14,726 bases of DNA from assembly GCA_013817135.1 (NCBI GenBank), contig JACDDF010000010.1, forward strand, positions 1 to 14,726, written 5' to 3'. A program made the position numbers and the translations under genes. Under the pieces are notes generated by a model. The model saw only the letters and a list, made by a program, of their open reading frames with translations. It was not told the DNA's origin and did not search any database. This document shows, piece after piece, positions 7,191-14,682 of this stretch (the first letter of the stretch is position 1; every line of letters begins with the position of its first letter). Origin of the DNA: Nitrospirales bacterium (lineage in GTDB: Bacteria; Nitrospirota; Nitrospiria; Nitrospirales; UBA8639).

Positions 7191-8504
7191 ATGTCACATG
7201 AACGACTGTCGACGGTAGTGATTTCTGGTTTGACCTTAACCGCCATCCTTTTGGTGGGGATTGTAATCGGAAAAGGAGGAGACCGGGCGGGATATGCCAG
7301 CGAACCCTACGAGGAATTGCAAGTCTTCGCTGAAGTGCTTTCGCAAGTCAAAAAGCATTATGTGGAAGAAACCCAAACCAAAGACCTTGTCCAGGGTGCC
7401 CTCCGAGGCATGCTGGCCGGACTGGATCCACATTCGTCTTTTATGACTCCGGATATGTTCAAAGAGATGCAGGTTGAAACGAAGGGAGAGTTTGGAGGAC
7501 TTGGCATCCAAATCGGCGTAAAAAACAATCGCCTGACCGTGATCTCTCCCATTGAGGATACGCCGGCATTTGAAGCCGGCATCCAACCCGGCGACACCAT
7601 CATCAAAGTTGACGACAAGCCGACAAAAGATCTCACACTCATGGAAGCCGTTCAACACATGCGAGGAGTACGAGGCACATCTGTGGAATTGGCCATTGAA
7701 CGTGAGGGACTGGAAAAACCACTGATCTTCAACCTCAAACGCGATATCATTAAAATTCAAAGCGTTCGCTCCAAGCTGCTGGAAGGCAACGTTGGATACG
7801 TTCGATTGAGCCAATTTCAAGAAGCGACCGTCGACGATCTCTCCACGGAATTGGAAAAACTCGTTTCCAAAAACATTCAGGGCTTGATTCTCGATCTCCG
7901 AAATAATCCCGGTGGTCTGTTAACCGCTGCTGTGGGAGTCTCCGAACAATTCCTAGAATCCGGCCGCCTCGTCGTCTCAATACAAGGACGCAACGGCAAG
8001 AAGGATGAATACCGCGCACGGGCAGGTAGTAAGAATTATCAATATCCTATGATTGTGTTGGTCAACCACGGTTCTGCCAGCGCATCAGAAATCGTAGCGG
8101 CAGCCATGCAGGATTGGGGTAAAGCCGTAGTTATTGGCACCACAACTTTTGGGAAGGGGTCCGTGCAAACCATTCTCCCGCTCTCCGATGGATCAGGCCT
8201 TCGGCTTACCACGGCGAAATACTTTACGCCAAATGGCAAGTCGATTCATTCTATCGGGGTGCAACCCGACATTGTGATTGATCCGAAACCCGCTCAGTTG
8301 GCGAAACAAGAATCCTCCGAAGGGAAAAAAGACGAGAGCGCTGTGGATTCCCCTGCACCCTCTCCGACCAAACCTCCAGCCCCCTCGGCTCCACAGGACA
8401 AGGACCAGGCCCAGCCCATACCTCCAGATGACCTTCAGTTACTTAAGGCTGTAGAAATGTTGAAATCATGGAAAGTTTTCAAGCAGTTAAAACCGGCCGC
8501 ATAA
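7191..8504 (+). CDS. ctpA: C-terminal processing peptidase, S41 family (CtpA/Prc-like) with PDZ domain
   Basis: Membrane-anchored or periplasmic serine protease that trims exported proteins from the C-terminus. In other bacteria relatives regulate cell-wall hydrolases. 437 residues from ATG 7191; AAGGA at 7179-7183 lies seven bases upstream, so this start is preferred over the in-frame TTG at 7164. A hydrophobic N-terminal segment (STVVISGLTLTAILLVGIVIG) looks like an uncleaved signal or anchor. The PDZ domain spans about residues 100-175 (GGLGIQIGV, AGIQPGDTIIKVD). The S41 catalytic dyad is S297 in GSASASEI with K322 in TFGKGSVQT, exactly 25 residues apart as in Prc. A Pro/Ala/Ser-rich linker and short helical tail close the protein. 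It sits 27 bases after envC, so a functional link to septal murein processing is plausible. Confidence 0.94.
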   Translation: MSHERLSTVVISGLTLTAILLVGIVIGKGGDRAGYASEPYEELQVFAEVLSQVKKHYVEETQTKDLVQGALRGMLAGLDPHSSFMTPDMFKEMQVETKGEFGGLGIQIGVKNNRLTVISPIEDTPAFEAGIQPGDTIIKVDDKPTKDLTLMEAVQHMRGVRGTSVELAIEREGLEKPLIFNLKRDIIKIQSVRSKLLEGNVGYVRLSQFQEATVDDLSTELEKLVSKNIQGLILDLRNNPGGLLTAAVGVSEQFLESGRLVVSIQGRNGKKDEYRARAGSKNYQYPMIVLVNHGSASASEIVAAAMQDWGKAVVIGTTTFGKGSVQTILPLSDGSGLRLTTAKYFTPNGKSIHSIGVQPDIVIDPKPAQLAKQESSEGKKDESAVDSPAPSPTKPPAPSAPQDKDQAQPIPPDDLQLLKAVEMLKSWKVFKQLKPAA

Positions 8505-8512
8505 TGCGGCGG
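8489..8512 (-). terminator. Minus-strand intrinsic terminator overlapping the ctpA stop
   Basis: GCCGCA (8496-8501) and TGCGGC (8505-8510) form a perfect stem whose loop is the ctpA TAA stop codon. CC at 8493-8494 and GG at 8511-8512 extend it past one bulged G. Read on the minus strand, the stem is followed at once by TTTT (8492 to 8489). This fits termination of the minus-strand transcript that ends at 8532. On the plus strand no U-run follows. Confidence 0.6.
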
Positions 8513-8531
8513 TCAAAAGATGTTGAAGAAA

Positions 8532-8768
8532 TTAGAAGTCGAGGACAATTGCCGTATTTGTTTTAATGACGCCATCAATACCTCGAAGACGAACCATGAT
8601 GAGGTCGTTCAGCTCCTCTAACGTTTCGGCTTCCACATGGGCAATTAAATCAAACGGACCTGTCACCGGATAGACAGATTTCACACCTTGAATGCGTGTA
8701 AGTGTTTTATACGCACTCTTGGTGTGGGTCCCTGTCGTGTCAATCAAAACAAACGCCGAAATTGCCAT
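8532..8768 (-). CDS. Stand-alone Lrp/AsnC ligand-binding (RAM) domain protein
   Basis: A 78-residue protein consisting only of the Lrp/AsnC C-terminal effector-binding domain (RAM/AsnC_trans_reg fold). There is no helix-turn-helix, so it is not itself a DNA-binding regulator. The pattern is typical: AFVLIDTTGTHTKSAYKTL, then GVKSVYPVTGPFDLIAHVEA, then LNDLIMVRLRGIDGVIKTNT and a closing hydrophobic strand AIVLDF. Such small RAM proteins form dimers or octamers and can bind amino acids or pair with full-length Lrp proteins; the ligand here is unknown. AGAAGGA about ten bases upstream (minus strand, 8785-8779) serves as the Shine-Dalgarno sequence. It is convergent with ctpA and downstream of the helix-hairpin-helix gene on the same strand. 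Confidence 0.88.
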   Translation of the reverse strand: MAISAFVLIDTTGTHTKSAYKTLTRIQGVKSVYPVTGPFDLIAHVEAETLEELNDLIMVRLRGIDGVIKTNTAIVLDF

Positions 8769-8891
8769 TACTTAACCATCCTTCTGAGGTGAATGTCTGA
8801 TATGTTTCCATATCCTTTTCATGTTCCTTGGTGAGGCGAATTGCGTGCGTCGGGAACCATGGGAGAAGCTTCTTCCTCTTACTTTCCCTGG

Positions 8892-9368
8892 TTATGACTC
8901 CTGACAGAGAACTCGTTTGTTCTGAATCGCAGACAAGATTTCCTCACCACGAGTTCCTAGACCTGGAAGGGTTTGCAGTAAATGCGATTGAGCCAAGGCT
9001 TCCAGATCTTCCCAGGTTGTGATGCCCAATCGAAAAACCAGATCGTGGACAATCGGTTCCGAAAACCCCGGCAGATTGACCCAATCCGGGACTGAATCAG
9101 GAAGAGGAGTTTTTAATTCTTCATATGCACGGATACGCCCCGTGGAGAGAAATTCCTGGATTTTAATGGATAATTCCTTGCCAATACCAGGAATGGTTTG
9201 GAGTTCGCCACGATTTGCCAACTCGGTCACCTCCTCTTGGAGACTCTTCAGCGAATCAGCAGCCCGGCGATAGGCTTTGACCTTGTAGGGATTTTCACCT
9301 CTCGACGCCAACAAACCTGCCATCGACAGGAACAAAGCCATGAGATCCTGGTTGATGTTTTTCTCCAT
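8892..9368 (-). CDS. Helix-hairpin-helix protein resembling the PolX N-terminal region
   Basis: A 158-residue protein built from helix-hairpin-helix DNA-binding elements. The N-terminus (MAGLLASRGENPYKVKAYRR, residues 16-35) matches the 8-kDa-like HhH domain at the front of bacterial PolX / DNA polymerase beta. Hairpin motifs follow: PGIGKEL at 60-66, LPGF at 99-102 and PGLG at 135-138. Full-length PolX has a polymerase palm and a PHP phosphoesterase domain after this region; neither is present and no remnant is seen downstream. It is therefore a stand-alone domain protein, possibly a DNA-structure binder in repair. The start at ATG 9368 gives the expected N-terminus. A GTG at 9392 is in frame and would add eight residues with no family match. 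Confidence 0.8.
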   Translation of the reverse strand: MEKNINQDLMALFLSMAGLLASRGENPYKVKAYRRAADSLKSLQEEVTELANRGELQTIPGIGKELSIKIQEFLSTGRIRAYEELKTPLPDSVPDWVNLPGFSEPIVHDLVFRLGITTWEDLEALAQSHLLQTLPGLGTRGEEILSAIQNKRVLCQES

Positions 9369-9533
9369 AGACGATCGTCTCAGTAGTACCACGCTATCTC
9401 TTCGCCAATCCTATATCCAATGTATATGGGTCCCATTTTATGTCAGATGTGGTCTATAAAACCAGGTCATATAGATAAGCCTTCGTTGGCTCACAAGAAC
9501 CGCTTCCTACCTTCTTCACTCTCGGTCATTTTA

Positions 9534-9563
9534 TTGACAAGAATTTCTCAAGTCCCGTAGGAT
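9534..9563 (+). promoter_or_regulatory. Sigma70-like promoter for thiSGE
   Basis: TTGACA (9534-9539) is a perfect -35 box. TAGGAT (9558-9563) follows after an 18-base spacer and matches four of six -10 positions. Transcription would begin near 9570, giving a leader of about 45 bases. No TPP riboswitch core (CUGAGA, or the conserved ACCUGA and GGGA elements) is visible in the 246-base gap between the flanking genes, and thiS has no clear Shine-Dalgarno sequence. Confidence 0.6.
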
Positions 9564-9614
9564 GGATCCCTGTATGGCCGGAATACACTGGACATTGCGT
9601 TCTTATCTATACGC

Positions 9615-9824
9615 ATGAAAATAGTCGTGAATGGAGAGCAACGCGAGGCCGATGAACCTTTGACGGTCGCACAACTTCTAGCAACGCTTCAACTCCGTTC
9701 CGAACAAGTCGCAGTAGAAATCAACCTCAAAATATTAGACCGTGGAGATTTTCTCACCTGGAATCTCCACGATGGGGACAAGGTTGAAATTTTAAGCTTT
9801 ATTGGAGGCGGCTGTCCCACATGA
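9615..9824 (+). CDS. thiS: Sulfur carrier protein ThiS
   Basis: Ubiquitin-like sulfur carrier for the thiazole ring of thiamine. Its C-terminal Gly is adenylated by ThiF and converted to a thiocarboxylate that donates sulfur to ThiG. 69 residues with the beta-grasp pattern: [32 protein letters not shown], and [13 protein letters not shown] near the end. The protein does not stop at Gly-Gly: it ends GGGCPT, leaving Cys-Pro-Thr after the last Gly. Most ThiS proteins end at GG or GGG, so the tail would need removing or the chemistry must tolerate it. The frame and stop are unambiguous. No Shine-Dalgarno sequence is evident before ATG 9615. The next gene, thiG, follows by 19 bases. Confidence 0.95.
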   Translation: MKIVVNGEQREADEPLTVAQLLATLQLRSEQVAVEINLKILDRGDFLTWNLHDGDKVEILSFIGGGCPT

Positions 9825-9843
9825 GGCGATTGAAAGGGAAGAG

Positions 9844-10617
9844 ATGAATCAGGATCCGTTAATCATTGCTGGTCGAACATTCCGCTCTCGGCTCTGGGTC
9901 GGAACAGGAAAATATCAAAACTTTGAGGAAACCCGAAAAGCAATTGAAGCTTCCGGGGCTGATGTGGTGACGGTTGCCGTTCGCCGCGTCAACATTACCG
10001 ATAATAAATCAGAAAATTTACTCGACTACCTTGATCCGAAAAAATATACCATTTTACCCAACACGGCAGGATGTTATACCGTTGAAGATGCCGTTCGTTA
10101 TTCACGACTGGCCCGTGCTGCGGGAGTTTCAGATTTAGTGAAATTAGAGGTGATTGGAGATGAACGTACGCTATTTCCTGATACGGCAGGACTCATTGAA
10201 GCCGCAAAAATTTTGATCGCCGAAGGCTTTGTGGTATTGCCGTATACCAATGACGACCCCATTGTCGCCAAAAAGTTAGCCGATATTGGATGTCCTGCCG
10301 TGATGCCACTCGCCGCACCGATCGGTTCCGGGCTAGGTATTCGCAATCCGTATAATCTCAAAATCATTATGGAAACGGTCAATGTACCGGTCATCGTTGA
10401 CGCCGGAGTTGGAACCGCTTCTGACGCAGCCCTAGCCATGGAATACGGAGCCGATGCCGTGTTAATGAACACGGCTATTGCCGGGGCCAAAGATCCGTTG
10501 ATGATGGCCACGGCCATGCGGTATGCCGTTGACGCCGGGCGATTGGCTTACAAGGCTGGAAGAATTCCCAGGAAGTTATATGCGACTGCCAGCAGCCCTA
10601 TCGAGGGAATGTTGTAA
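9844..10617 (+). CDS. thiG: Thiazole synthase ThiG
   Basis: Forms the thiazole phosphate of thiamine from deoxyxylulose 5-phosphate, dehydroglycine and ThiS thiocarboxylate; TIM barrel. 257 residues from ATG 9844, preceded by GGGAAGAG; the start gives [20 protein letters not shown] as in the family. An in-frame ATG at 9802 lies inside thiS and would add 14 unconserved residues. Hallmarks are [24 protein letters not shown], the probable Schiff-base Lys K100 in [10 protein letters not shown], the [12 protein letters not shown] loop, [20 protein letters not shown] and [14 protein letters not shown]. It lies with thiS and thiE; thiF and the glycine oxidase or tyrosine lyase that makes dehydroglycine are not in the window. 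Confidence 0.98.
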   Translation: MNQDPLIIAGRTFRSRLWVGTGKYQNFEETRKAIEASGADVVTVAVRRVNITDNKSENLLDYLDPKKYTILPNTAGCYTVEDAVRYSRLARAAGVSDLVKLEVIGDERTLFPDTAGLIEAAKILIAEGFVVLPYTNDDPIVAKKLADIGCPAVMPLAAPIGSGLGIRNPYNLKIIMETVNVPVIVDAGVGTASDAALAMEYGADAVLMNTAIAGAKDPLMMATAMRYAVDAGRLAYKAGRIPRKLYATASSPIEGML

Positions 10618-10630
10618 CCCATAATTAGGA

Positions 10631-11257
10631 ATGTCCTCGCGCGTTCTTCCCAAACTCTACCTTCTGACCGATCGGCATCAAACCCTCAATCGTCCCCTCT
10701 CCTCCGTGATAACCGAAGCGGTAGACGGCGGGGTCCGGATGGTGCAAATCCGTGAAAAAGATCTTAAGACTCGAGATCTGACTTCCCTCTGTCAGCAACT
10801 CTTCCCTCTCATCAAACACCAACATGGAATCGTCTTATTGAATGATCGTATCGACCTGGTCCTTGCCATGGGAGCAGACGGCGTACATCTTCGGACAAAT
10901 AGTCTTCCCGTTTCCGTTGCTCGTCGACTGTTAGGAACCGGACACCTCATCGGCGTCTCGACGCATTCCGTGGAGGAAGCCCGAGTGGCAGAAGCGGAAG
11001 GGGCCGACTTCATCGTGCTTGGTCCCATTTTTGATACGCCTTCAAAGCGAGCATATGGGCCACCCTTAGGAATCCAGATTCTTCAGGAAACCAGCCGAAC
11101 CATCCACTTACCCATCTATGCCATCGGAGGTATCACCCCGATCGGAATTCCTGAGGTCTTATCCTCAGGCGCTTACGGAGTCGCCGTCATTTCTTCCATT
11201 CTTCAATCGCCCTCAATTCCAGACATCACCGGGGAGCTGCTTGCACGATTGTCCTGA
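10631..11257 (+). CDS. thiE: Thiamine-phosphate synthase ThiE
   Basis: Joins HMP diphosphate and thiazole phosphate to give thiamine phosphate. 208 residues, usual for ThiE. Substrate-binding motifs are complete: QIREK (39-43) and TPSK (136-139) for the phosphates, ND (71-72) and GADGVHL (81-87) around the Mg-diphosphate, GVSTHS, then YAIGGI near the C-terminal phosphate loop. Keeping all of these argues for ThiE over the related TenI, which lacks parts of the site. ATG 10631 is only 13 bases after the thiG stop, and its AGGA is directly adjacent to the start, so translation may rely on coupling to thiG. No terminator is evident after the stop. Confidence 0.95.
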   Translation: MSSRVLPKLYLLTDRHQTLNRPLSSVITEAVDGGVRMVQIREKDLKTRDLTSLCQQLFPLIKHQHGIVLLNDRIDLVLAMGADGVHLRTNSLPVSVARRLLGTGHLIGVSTHSVEEARVAEAEGADFIVLGPIFDTPSKRAYGPPLGIQILQETSRTIHLPIYAIGGITPIGIPEVLSSGAYGVAVISSILQSPSIPDITGELLARLS

Positions 11258-11298
11258 ATTGTCAACTTATTTTAGGCAGTCACAACGCCCGTGTTCGG

Positions 11299-11328
11299 TT
11301 GACCCAAAAATTTTTTGGGTGATAAGAT
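11299..11328 (+). promoter_or_regulatory. Promoter-like element with palindrome in its spacer, upstream of arc
   Basis: TTGACC (11299-11304) and TAAGAT (11323-11328) are spaced by 18 bases, each close to the sigma70 consensus. The spacer region carries ACCCAAAA-ATT-TTTTGGGT (11302-11320), an 8+8 base inverted repeat that could be an operator. Read as RNA it could also be a weak hairpin, but no U-run follows its right arm, so a terminator for thiE is less likely. The leader to arc would be about 115 bases. Confidence 0.5.
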
Positions 11329-11410
11329 CTTCACAGAGAAGGATGGTGCGGATGTCTTCTTACCCCATCGTTCAGATAAGGCAGGGTTCTTCTCAGCAAC
11401 ATGTGCCCTT

Positions 11411-11429
11411 CGGTTTCGTTGAAACCTCG
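11411..11429 (+). other. Leader hairpin before the arc ribosome binding site
   Basis: GGTTTC (11412-11417) and GAAACC (11421-11426) pair perfectly around a GTT loop; TTC/GAA can extend the stem past two bulged bases. It ends about ten bases before TAGGA (11437-11441), which is the Shine-Dalgarno site seven bases before the arc ATG. It might influence arc translation; no competing structure was tested. Confidence 0.4.
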
Positions 11430-11448
11430 AATCAGGTAGGATCTAACT

Positions 11449-13131
11449 ATGGGAATCCGAAAAACAGACGACCATATCCGTGAAATTGAAAAGTTACGAA
11501 CCGAGATTGAGTCCATGGAACTCGAAATGCGGCAACTGCATGAATCTCGACAGAAGCTGCACCTTTCTCAGCAGAAAAACGAACAGTTGGTTTCTACTCT
11601 GCACGAAGCCAAAGCTCAAATCGAAGCGCTTCGAAAAGAGGTCGACAAACTCACTGCGCCTCCATCAACTTTTGCATTCTTCTATAACACCAATGCCGAC
11701 GGGACCGTGAATGTCTCTCTTGGCGGCAGAAAGCTACGAGTCAACCTTCATCCATCTATCCCGGCAGAATCACTTAAAAAAGGCCAAGAGGTCATTTTGA
11801 ACGAAGGCCTGAACGTGATTGAAGCGCGCGGGTATGATCCGCAGGGCGAAATCGCCCATCTTAAACACCTCCTGGACGATGGGCGAGCAGTCGTCAGCCT
11901 TCGCCTAGACGACGAGCGAGTGGTTGAAATCTCTGATTCGCTGAAACACCAGAGCTTGAGTGTCGGCGACCACCTCCTCTTTGAACCACGATCCGGATAC
12001 CTCATCGAAAAACTTCCCAAAGGTGAAATGGAGGAACTCGTCATCGAGGAAGTTCCGGATATTCAGTATGACCAAATCGGTGGTTTAACCAAAGAACTGG
12101 AGCAGGTGAAAGACGCCGTTGAATTGCCCTTTCTGTACCCTGAGCTATTTGCTGAACACCGCTTATCACCCCCAAAAGGTCTTCTTTTGTATGGACCTCC
12201 CGGGTGTGGAAAAACCTTGATTGCCAAAGCTGTCGCAAACTCCATCGCGAAAAAACTCGGTCACCTCAAAGGCAAAGACGTTCGCAGTTACTTCCTCCAC
12301 ATCAAGGGACCGGAGTTATTGAACAAATATGTCGGTGAATCCGAACGTCAAATTCGAGAAGTGTTTGCGAAAGCGAAAGAGAAGGCGTCACACGGCAATC
12401 CGGTCATCGTCTTTTTTGATGAGATGGACGCGTTATTCCGAACAAGAGGGACAGGGATTTCTTCGGACATGGAATCTACCATCGTTCCCCAATTCTTATC
12501 CGAAATTGATGGAGTAGAAAGCCTTCGAGACGTCATCGTCATCGGTGCCAGTAACCGGCAAGACCTCATTGACCCAGCGGTGTTGAGACCGGGACGTTTG
12601 GATATAAAAATTAAGATTCCCAGACCTGACAAACAGAGCGCAAAGGATATCCTCGGGAAATATCTTACCTCAGACTTACCCCTGGCGGAATCTGAATTGA
12701 CCCAACATGGCTCAGATCGAGCGACGTTTATCCATCACCTGATCGAGACAACCGTCGAGGCCATGTATGCCTTGACGGAAGAAAATCAATTTCTAGAAGT
12801 CACCTATGCCAATGGGGAAAAAGAAACGGTGTACTTCAAAGATTTTGCCAGTGGCGCGTTGATCGAAAGTGTGGTCTCCCGTGCGAAAAAACTGGCTATC
12901 AAACGGGCGATTTCCGGAGAAGCCAAAGGCCTCAAGTCCGAAGATTTCCTGCGGGGCATTCGGGAAGAATTCAAGGAACAGGAAGATTTACCAAACACCA
13001 CGCACCCAGATGATTGGGCAAAAATAGCAGGCAAAAAAGGCGAAAAAATCGTTCATGTACGCACCTTAACCACCGATGAGGATTCAGAGCCTCGAGAAAT
13101 TGAAACCATCAGCGTTGGGCATTACTTTTAA
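11449..13131 (+). CDS. arc: Proteasome-associated AAA ATPase (ARC/Mpa)
   Basis: Hexameric unfoldase that recognises Pup-tagged proteins through its coiled coil and feeds them to the 20S proteasome. 560 residues. In order: N-terminal coiled coil (about 8-70), double OB domain (about 75-205, with GGRKLRVNL and SLKKGQEVILNEGLNVIEA), AAA module with Walker A GPPGCGKT (249-256), pore loop KYVGESE, Walker B VIVFFDE (319-325), and DPAVLRPGRLD (375-385). A C-terminal region with EVTYANGEKETVYFKDF and EDLPNTTHPDDWAKIAGKKG is characteristic of Mpa/ARC. The protein ends GHYF: the penultimate Tyr matches the 20S gate-opening tail (GQYL in Mycobacterium). This tail predicts that a cognate 20S core exists. 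TAGGA seven bases upstream supports the start. dop follows after 30 bases. Confidence 0.97.
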   Translation: MGIRKTDDHIREIEKLRTEIESMELEMRQLHESRQKLHLSQQKNEQLVSTLHEAKAQIEALRKEVDKLTAPPSTFAFFYNTNADGTVNVSLGGRKLRVNLHPSIPAESLKKGQEVILNEGLNVIEARGYDPQGEIAHLKHLLDDGRAVVSLRLDDERVVEISDSLKHQSLSVGDHLLFEPRSGYLIEKLPKGEMEELVIEEVPDIQYDQIGGLTKELEQVKDAVELPFLYPELFAEHRLSPPKGLLLYGPPGCGKTLIAKAVANSIAKKLGHLKGKDVRSYFLHIKGPELLNKYVGESERQIREVFAKAKEKASHGNPVIVFFDEMDALFRTRGTGISSDMESTIVPQFLSEIDGVESLRDVIVIGASNRQDLIDPAVLRPGRLDIKIKIPRPDKQSAKDILGKYLTSDLPLAESELTQHGSDRATFIHHLIETTVEAMYALTEENQFLEVTYANGEKETVYFKDFASGALIESVVSRAKKLAIKRAISGEAKGLKSEDFLRGIREEFKEQEDLPNTTHPDDWAKIAGKKGEKIVHVRTLTTDEDSEPREIETISVGHYF

Positions 13132-13152
13132 TCATCCCTAGCTGCTCTCCAT

Positions 13153-13156
13153 GAGG
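13153..13156 (+). promoter_or_regulatory. Shine-Dalgarno site for the TTG start of dop
   Basis: GAGG lies five bases before TTG 13162. The only nearby ATG (13151) is out of frame, and an in-frame TAA at 13129-13131 (the arc stop) leaves no other start candidate. Confidence 0.65.
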
Positions 13157-13161
13157 CCTCC

Positions 13162-14640
13162 TTGCTGCGAATTCTTGGAACGGAAACTGAATTCGGAATT
13201 ATTTCTCGCTCCACAGGCCACCCTGATCCCGTAGCGAATTCCCTTCGGTTAATCAGTCACTGTCCCCATCTCCCCGCTCCCACCGCTCTATGGGATTACG
13301 AGAGCGAAAATCCCTTCCTGGATGCTCGAGGCTTTCCGGTCGAAGGCGAACCCGAACGACCAAGCACGACCTATAATCGTCAACTCAATAAAGTATTGCC
13401 GAATGCCGGTCGCCTCTACGTCGATGGGGCTCACCCGGAATATTCCACCCCCGAATGCAGCAATCCCCGGGAGGTGGTGGCCTATGAACGTGCCGGGGAC
13501 CACATTGTGGCAGAATGCTTGGCCCGCCTGAACGCGAGTATGGGAGATGAAAATTTTCTGGTCTACCGCAACAACTCTGACGGGAAAGGCAACAGTTTCG
13601 GATACCACGAAAATTATATTTTGTCCCGCCGGATTCCATTCGAGCAGGTAGCCAACGTGCTACTCCCCTTCTTTGTTTCGCGCCCCATCTTTTGTGGCGC
13701 AGGGAAAGTCGGATCAGAAAATGGTACAGATCCGATTTCCTATCAAATCTCACAGCGGGCAGATTTTTTTGAATGTCTGCTTGATCTCAATACGATGGTC
13801 AACCGTCCTATCATAAATACCCGTGATGAACCCCATGCCCATCAAGCCGACTACCGACGCCTTCACGTCATCGTGGGTGATGCCAATATGTCCGAAGTGT
13901 CCACCTTCCTAAAAGTCGGCACCACGGCCATTATCATGGAAATGCTGGAACAACGAGGATCCCTCCCTCATATTGAATTGACCGCTCCCGTCAAGTCCAT
14001 CAAGGCGGTATCACGAGATCTGACTGTGAAAGCCTCGCTTCCTACGAACAATGGGCAACACACCACCGCCATCGCTATTCAGCGGGCCTTTCTGCAATCA
14101 GCCCATGACTTCTACCGAACCAGAGAGGTCTCCCCAATTACCAAAGAGGTGCTTGTCCGCTGGGAATCCACCCTGGATACCTTGGAGCGTGATCCCTTTG
14201 AGCTTCGGCGAGAAGTAGATTGGGTCGCCAAACACGAGTTAATTCAATCCTACATGGATCGCAAACAGTGCTCCTGGAAAGATCCCAGAGTGGCTATGAT
14301 GGACTTACAGTATCACGACGTACGACCAACCAAAGGGCTGTACTATACCTTGGAGCGAACAGGCCAAATAGAACGTCTGACTCTCGATCAGGAAGTCGAA
14401 CGGGCTCGCCAGACTGCACCGGCTTTCACACGGGCTTTTTTTCGGGGTCAATGCTTAAAACACCTGCCAGACCAGGTGTACGGCATGAGTTGGACGTCCG
14501 TCCTCCTTCATTCGGGAAATTCTACTATTAAACGTATTCCACTGATGGATCCTTATCGAGGCACCCAACAGCTCACGCAAGAATTGTTTAAGGACATTAC
14601 CTCCGTGGATCAGTTATTATCCCGACTCGTGAAGTCCTGA
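13162..14640 (+). CDS. dop: Pup deamidase/depupylase Dop
   Basis: Glutamine-synthetase-like enzyme of the Pup system. It deamidates the C-terminal Gln of Pup so that PafA can ligate it, and also removes Pup from substrates. 492 residues from the rare start TTG 13162, which gives MLRILGTETEFGI; the Mg/ATP-binding glutamates are E8 and E10. Features that say Dop rather than PafA are DYESENPFLDARGF with a following Dop-type loop, and YVDGAHPEYSTPEC with no extra residue before HPEY (PafA has LDVGSHPEY). D88 aligns with the catalytic aspartate. Other shared motifs are YRNNSDGKGNSFGYHENY, NTRDEPHA, YRRLHVIVGDANMSE and AFFRGQCL. It lies 30 bases after arc. The stop TGA abuts an 11-codon ATG mini-frame. 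Confidence 0.95.
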   Translation: MLRILGTETEFGIISRSTGHPDPVANSLRLISHCPHLPAPTALWDYESENPFLDARGFPVEGEPERPSTTYNRQLNKVLPNAGRLYVDGAHPEYSTPECSNPREVVAYERAGDHIVAECLARLNASMGDENFLVYRNNSDGKGNSFGYHENYILSRRIPFEQVANVLLPFFVSRPIFCGAGKVGSENGTDPISYQISQRADFFECLLDLNTMVNRPIINTRDEPHAHQADYRRLHVIVGDANMSEVSTFLKVGTTAIIMEMLEQRGSLPHIELTAPVKSIKAVSRDLTVKASLPTNNGQHTTAIAIQRAFLQSAHDFYRTREVSPITKEVLVRWESTLDTLERDPFELRREVDWVAKHELIQSYMDRKQCSWKDPRVAMMDLQYHDVRPTKGLYYTLERTGQIERLTLDQEVERARQTAPAFTRAFFRGQCLKHLPDQVYGMSWTSVLLHSGNSTIKRIPLMDPYRGTQQLTQELFKDITSVDQLLSRLVKS

Positions 14641-14682
14641 ATGAACCAGAGAACACAATCGGCAAGATACCATTGAGGTCAC

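Noticed and set aside
7236..7820. A 194-codon open frame on the minus strand inside ctpA
   Set aside because: The plus-strand frame here encodes the conserved PDZ and protease sequence. The minus frame has no family match and a composition typical of an antisense shadow.
8866..8873. GAAGCTTC palindrome between the two minus-strand genes as a terminator
   Set aside because: There is no loop and no following T-run on the minus strand.
9411..9436. Imperfect dyad around CTATATCC...GTATATGGG upstream of the helix-hairpin-helix gene
   Set aside because: The arms are short, A/T-rich and mismatched; not distinguishable from background.
9393..9614. Possible TPP riboswitch ahead of thiSGE
   Set aside because: The conserved core elements of the TPP aptamer are not present in the region, and the likely leader of about 45 bases is too short to hold one.
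11261..11303. GTCAAC and GTTGAC as a paired inverted repeat upstream of arc
   Set aside because: Six bases at 31-base spacing is expected by chance, and the second half is simply part of the -35 box.
11302..11320. ACCC-A/T-GGGT palindrome as intrinsic terminator of thiE
   Set aside because: The stem is mostly A-T and no T-run follows its right arm; the fit to a promoter spacer is better.
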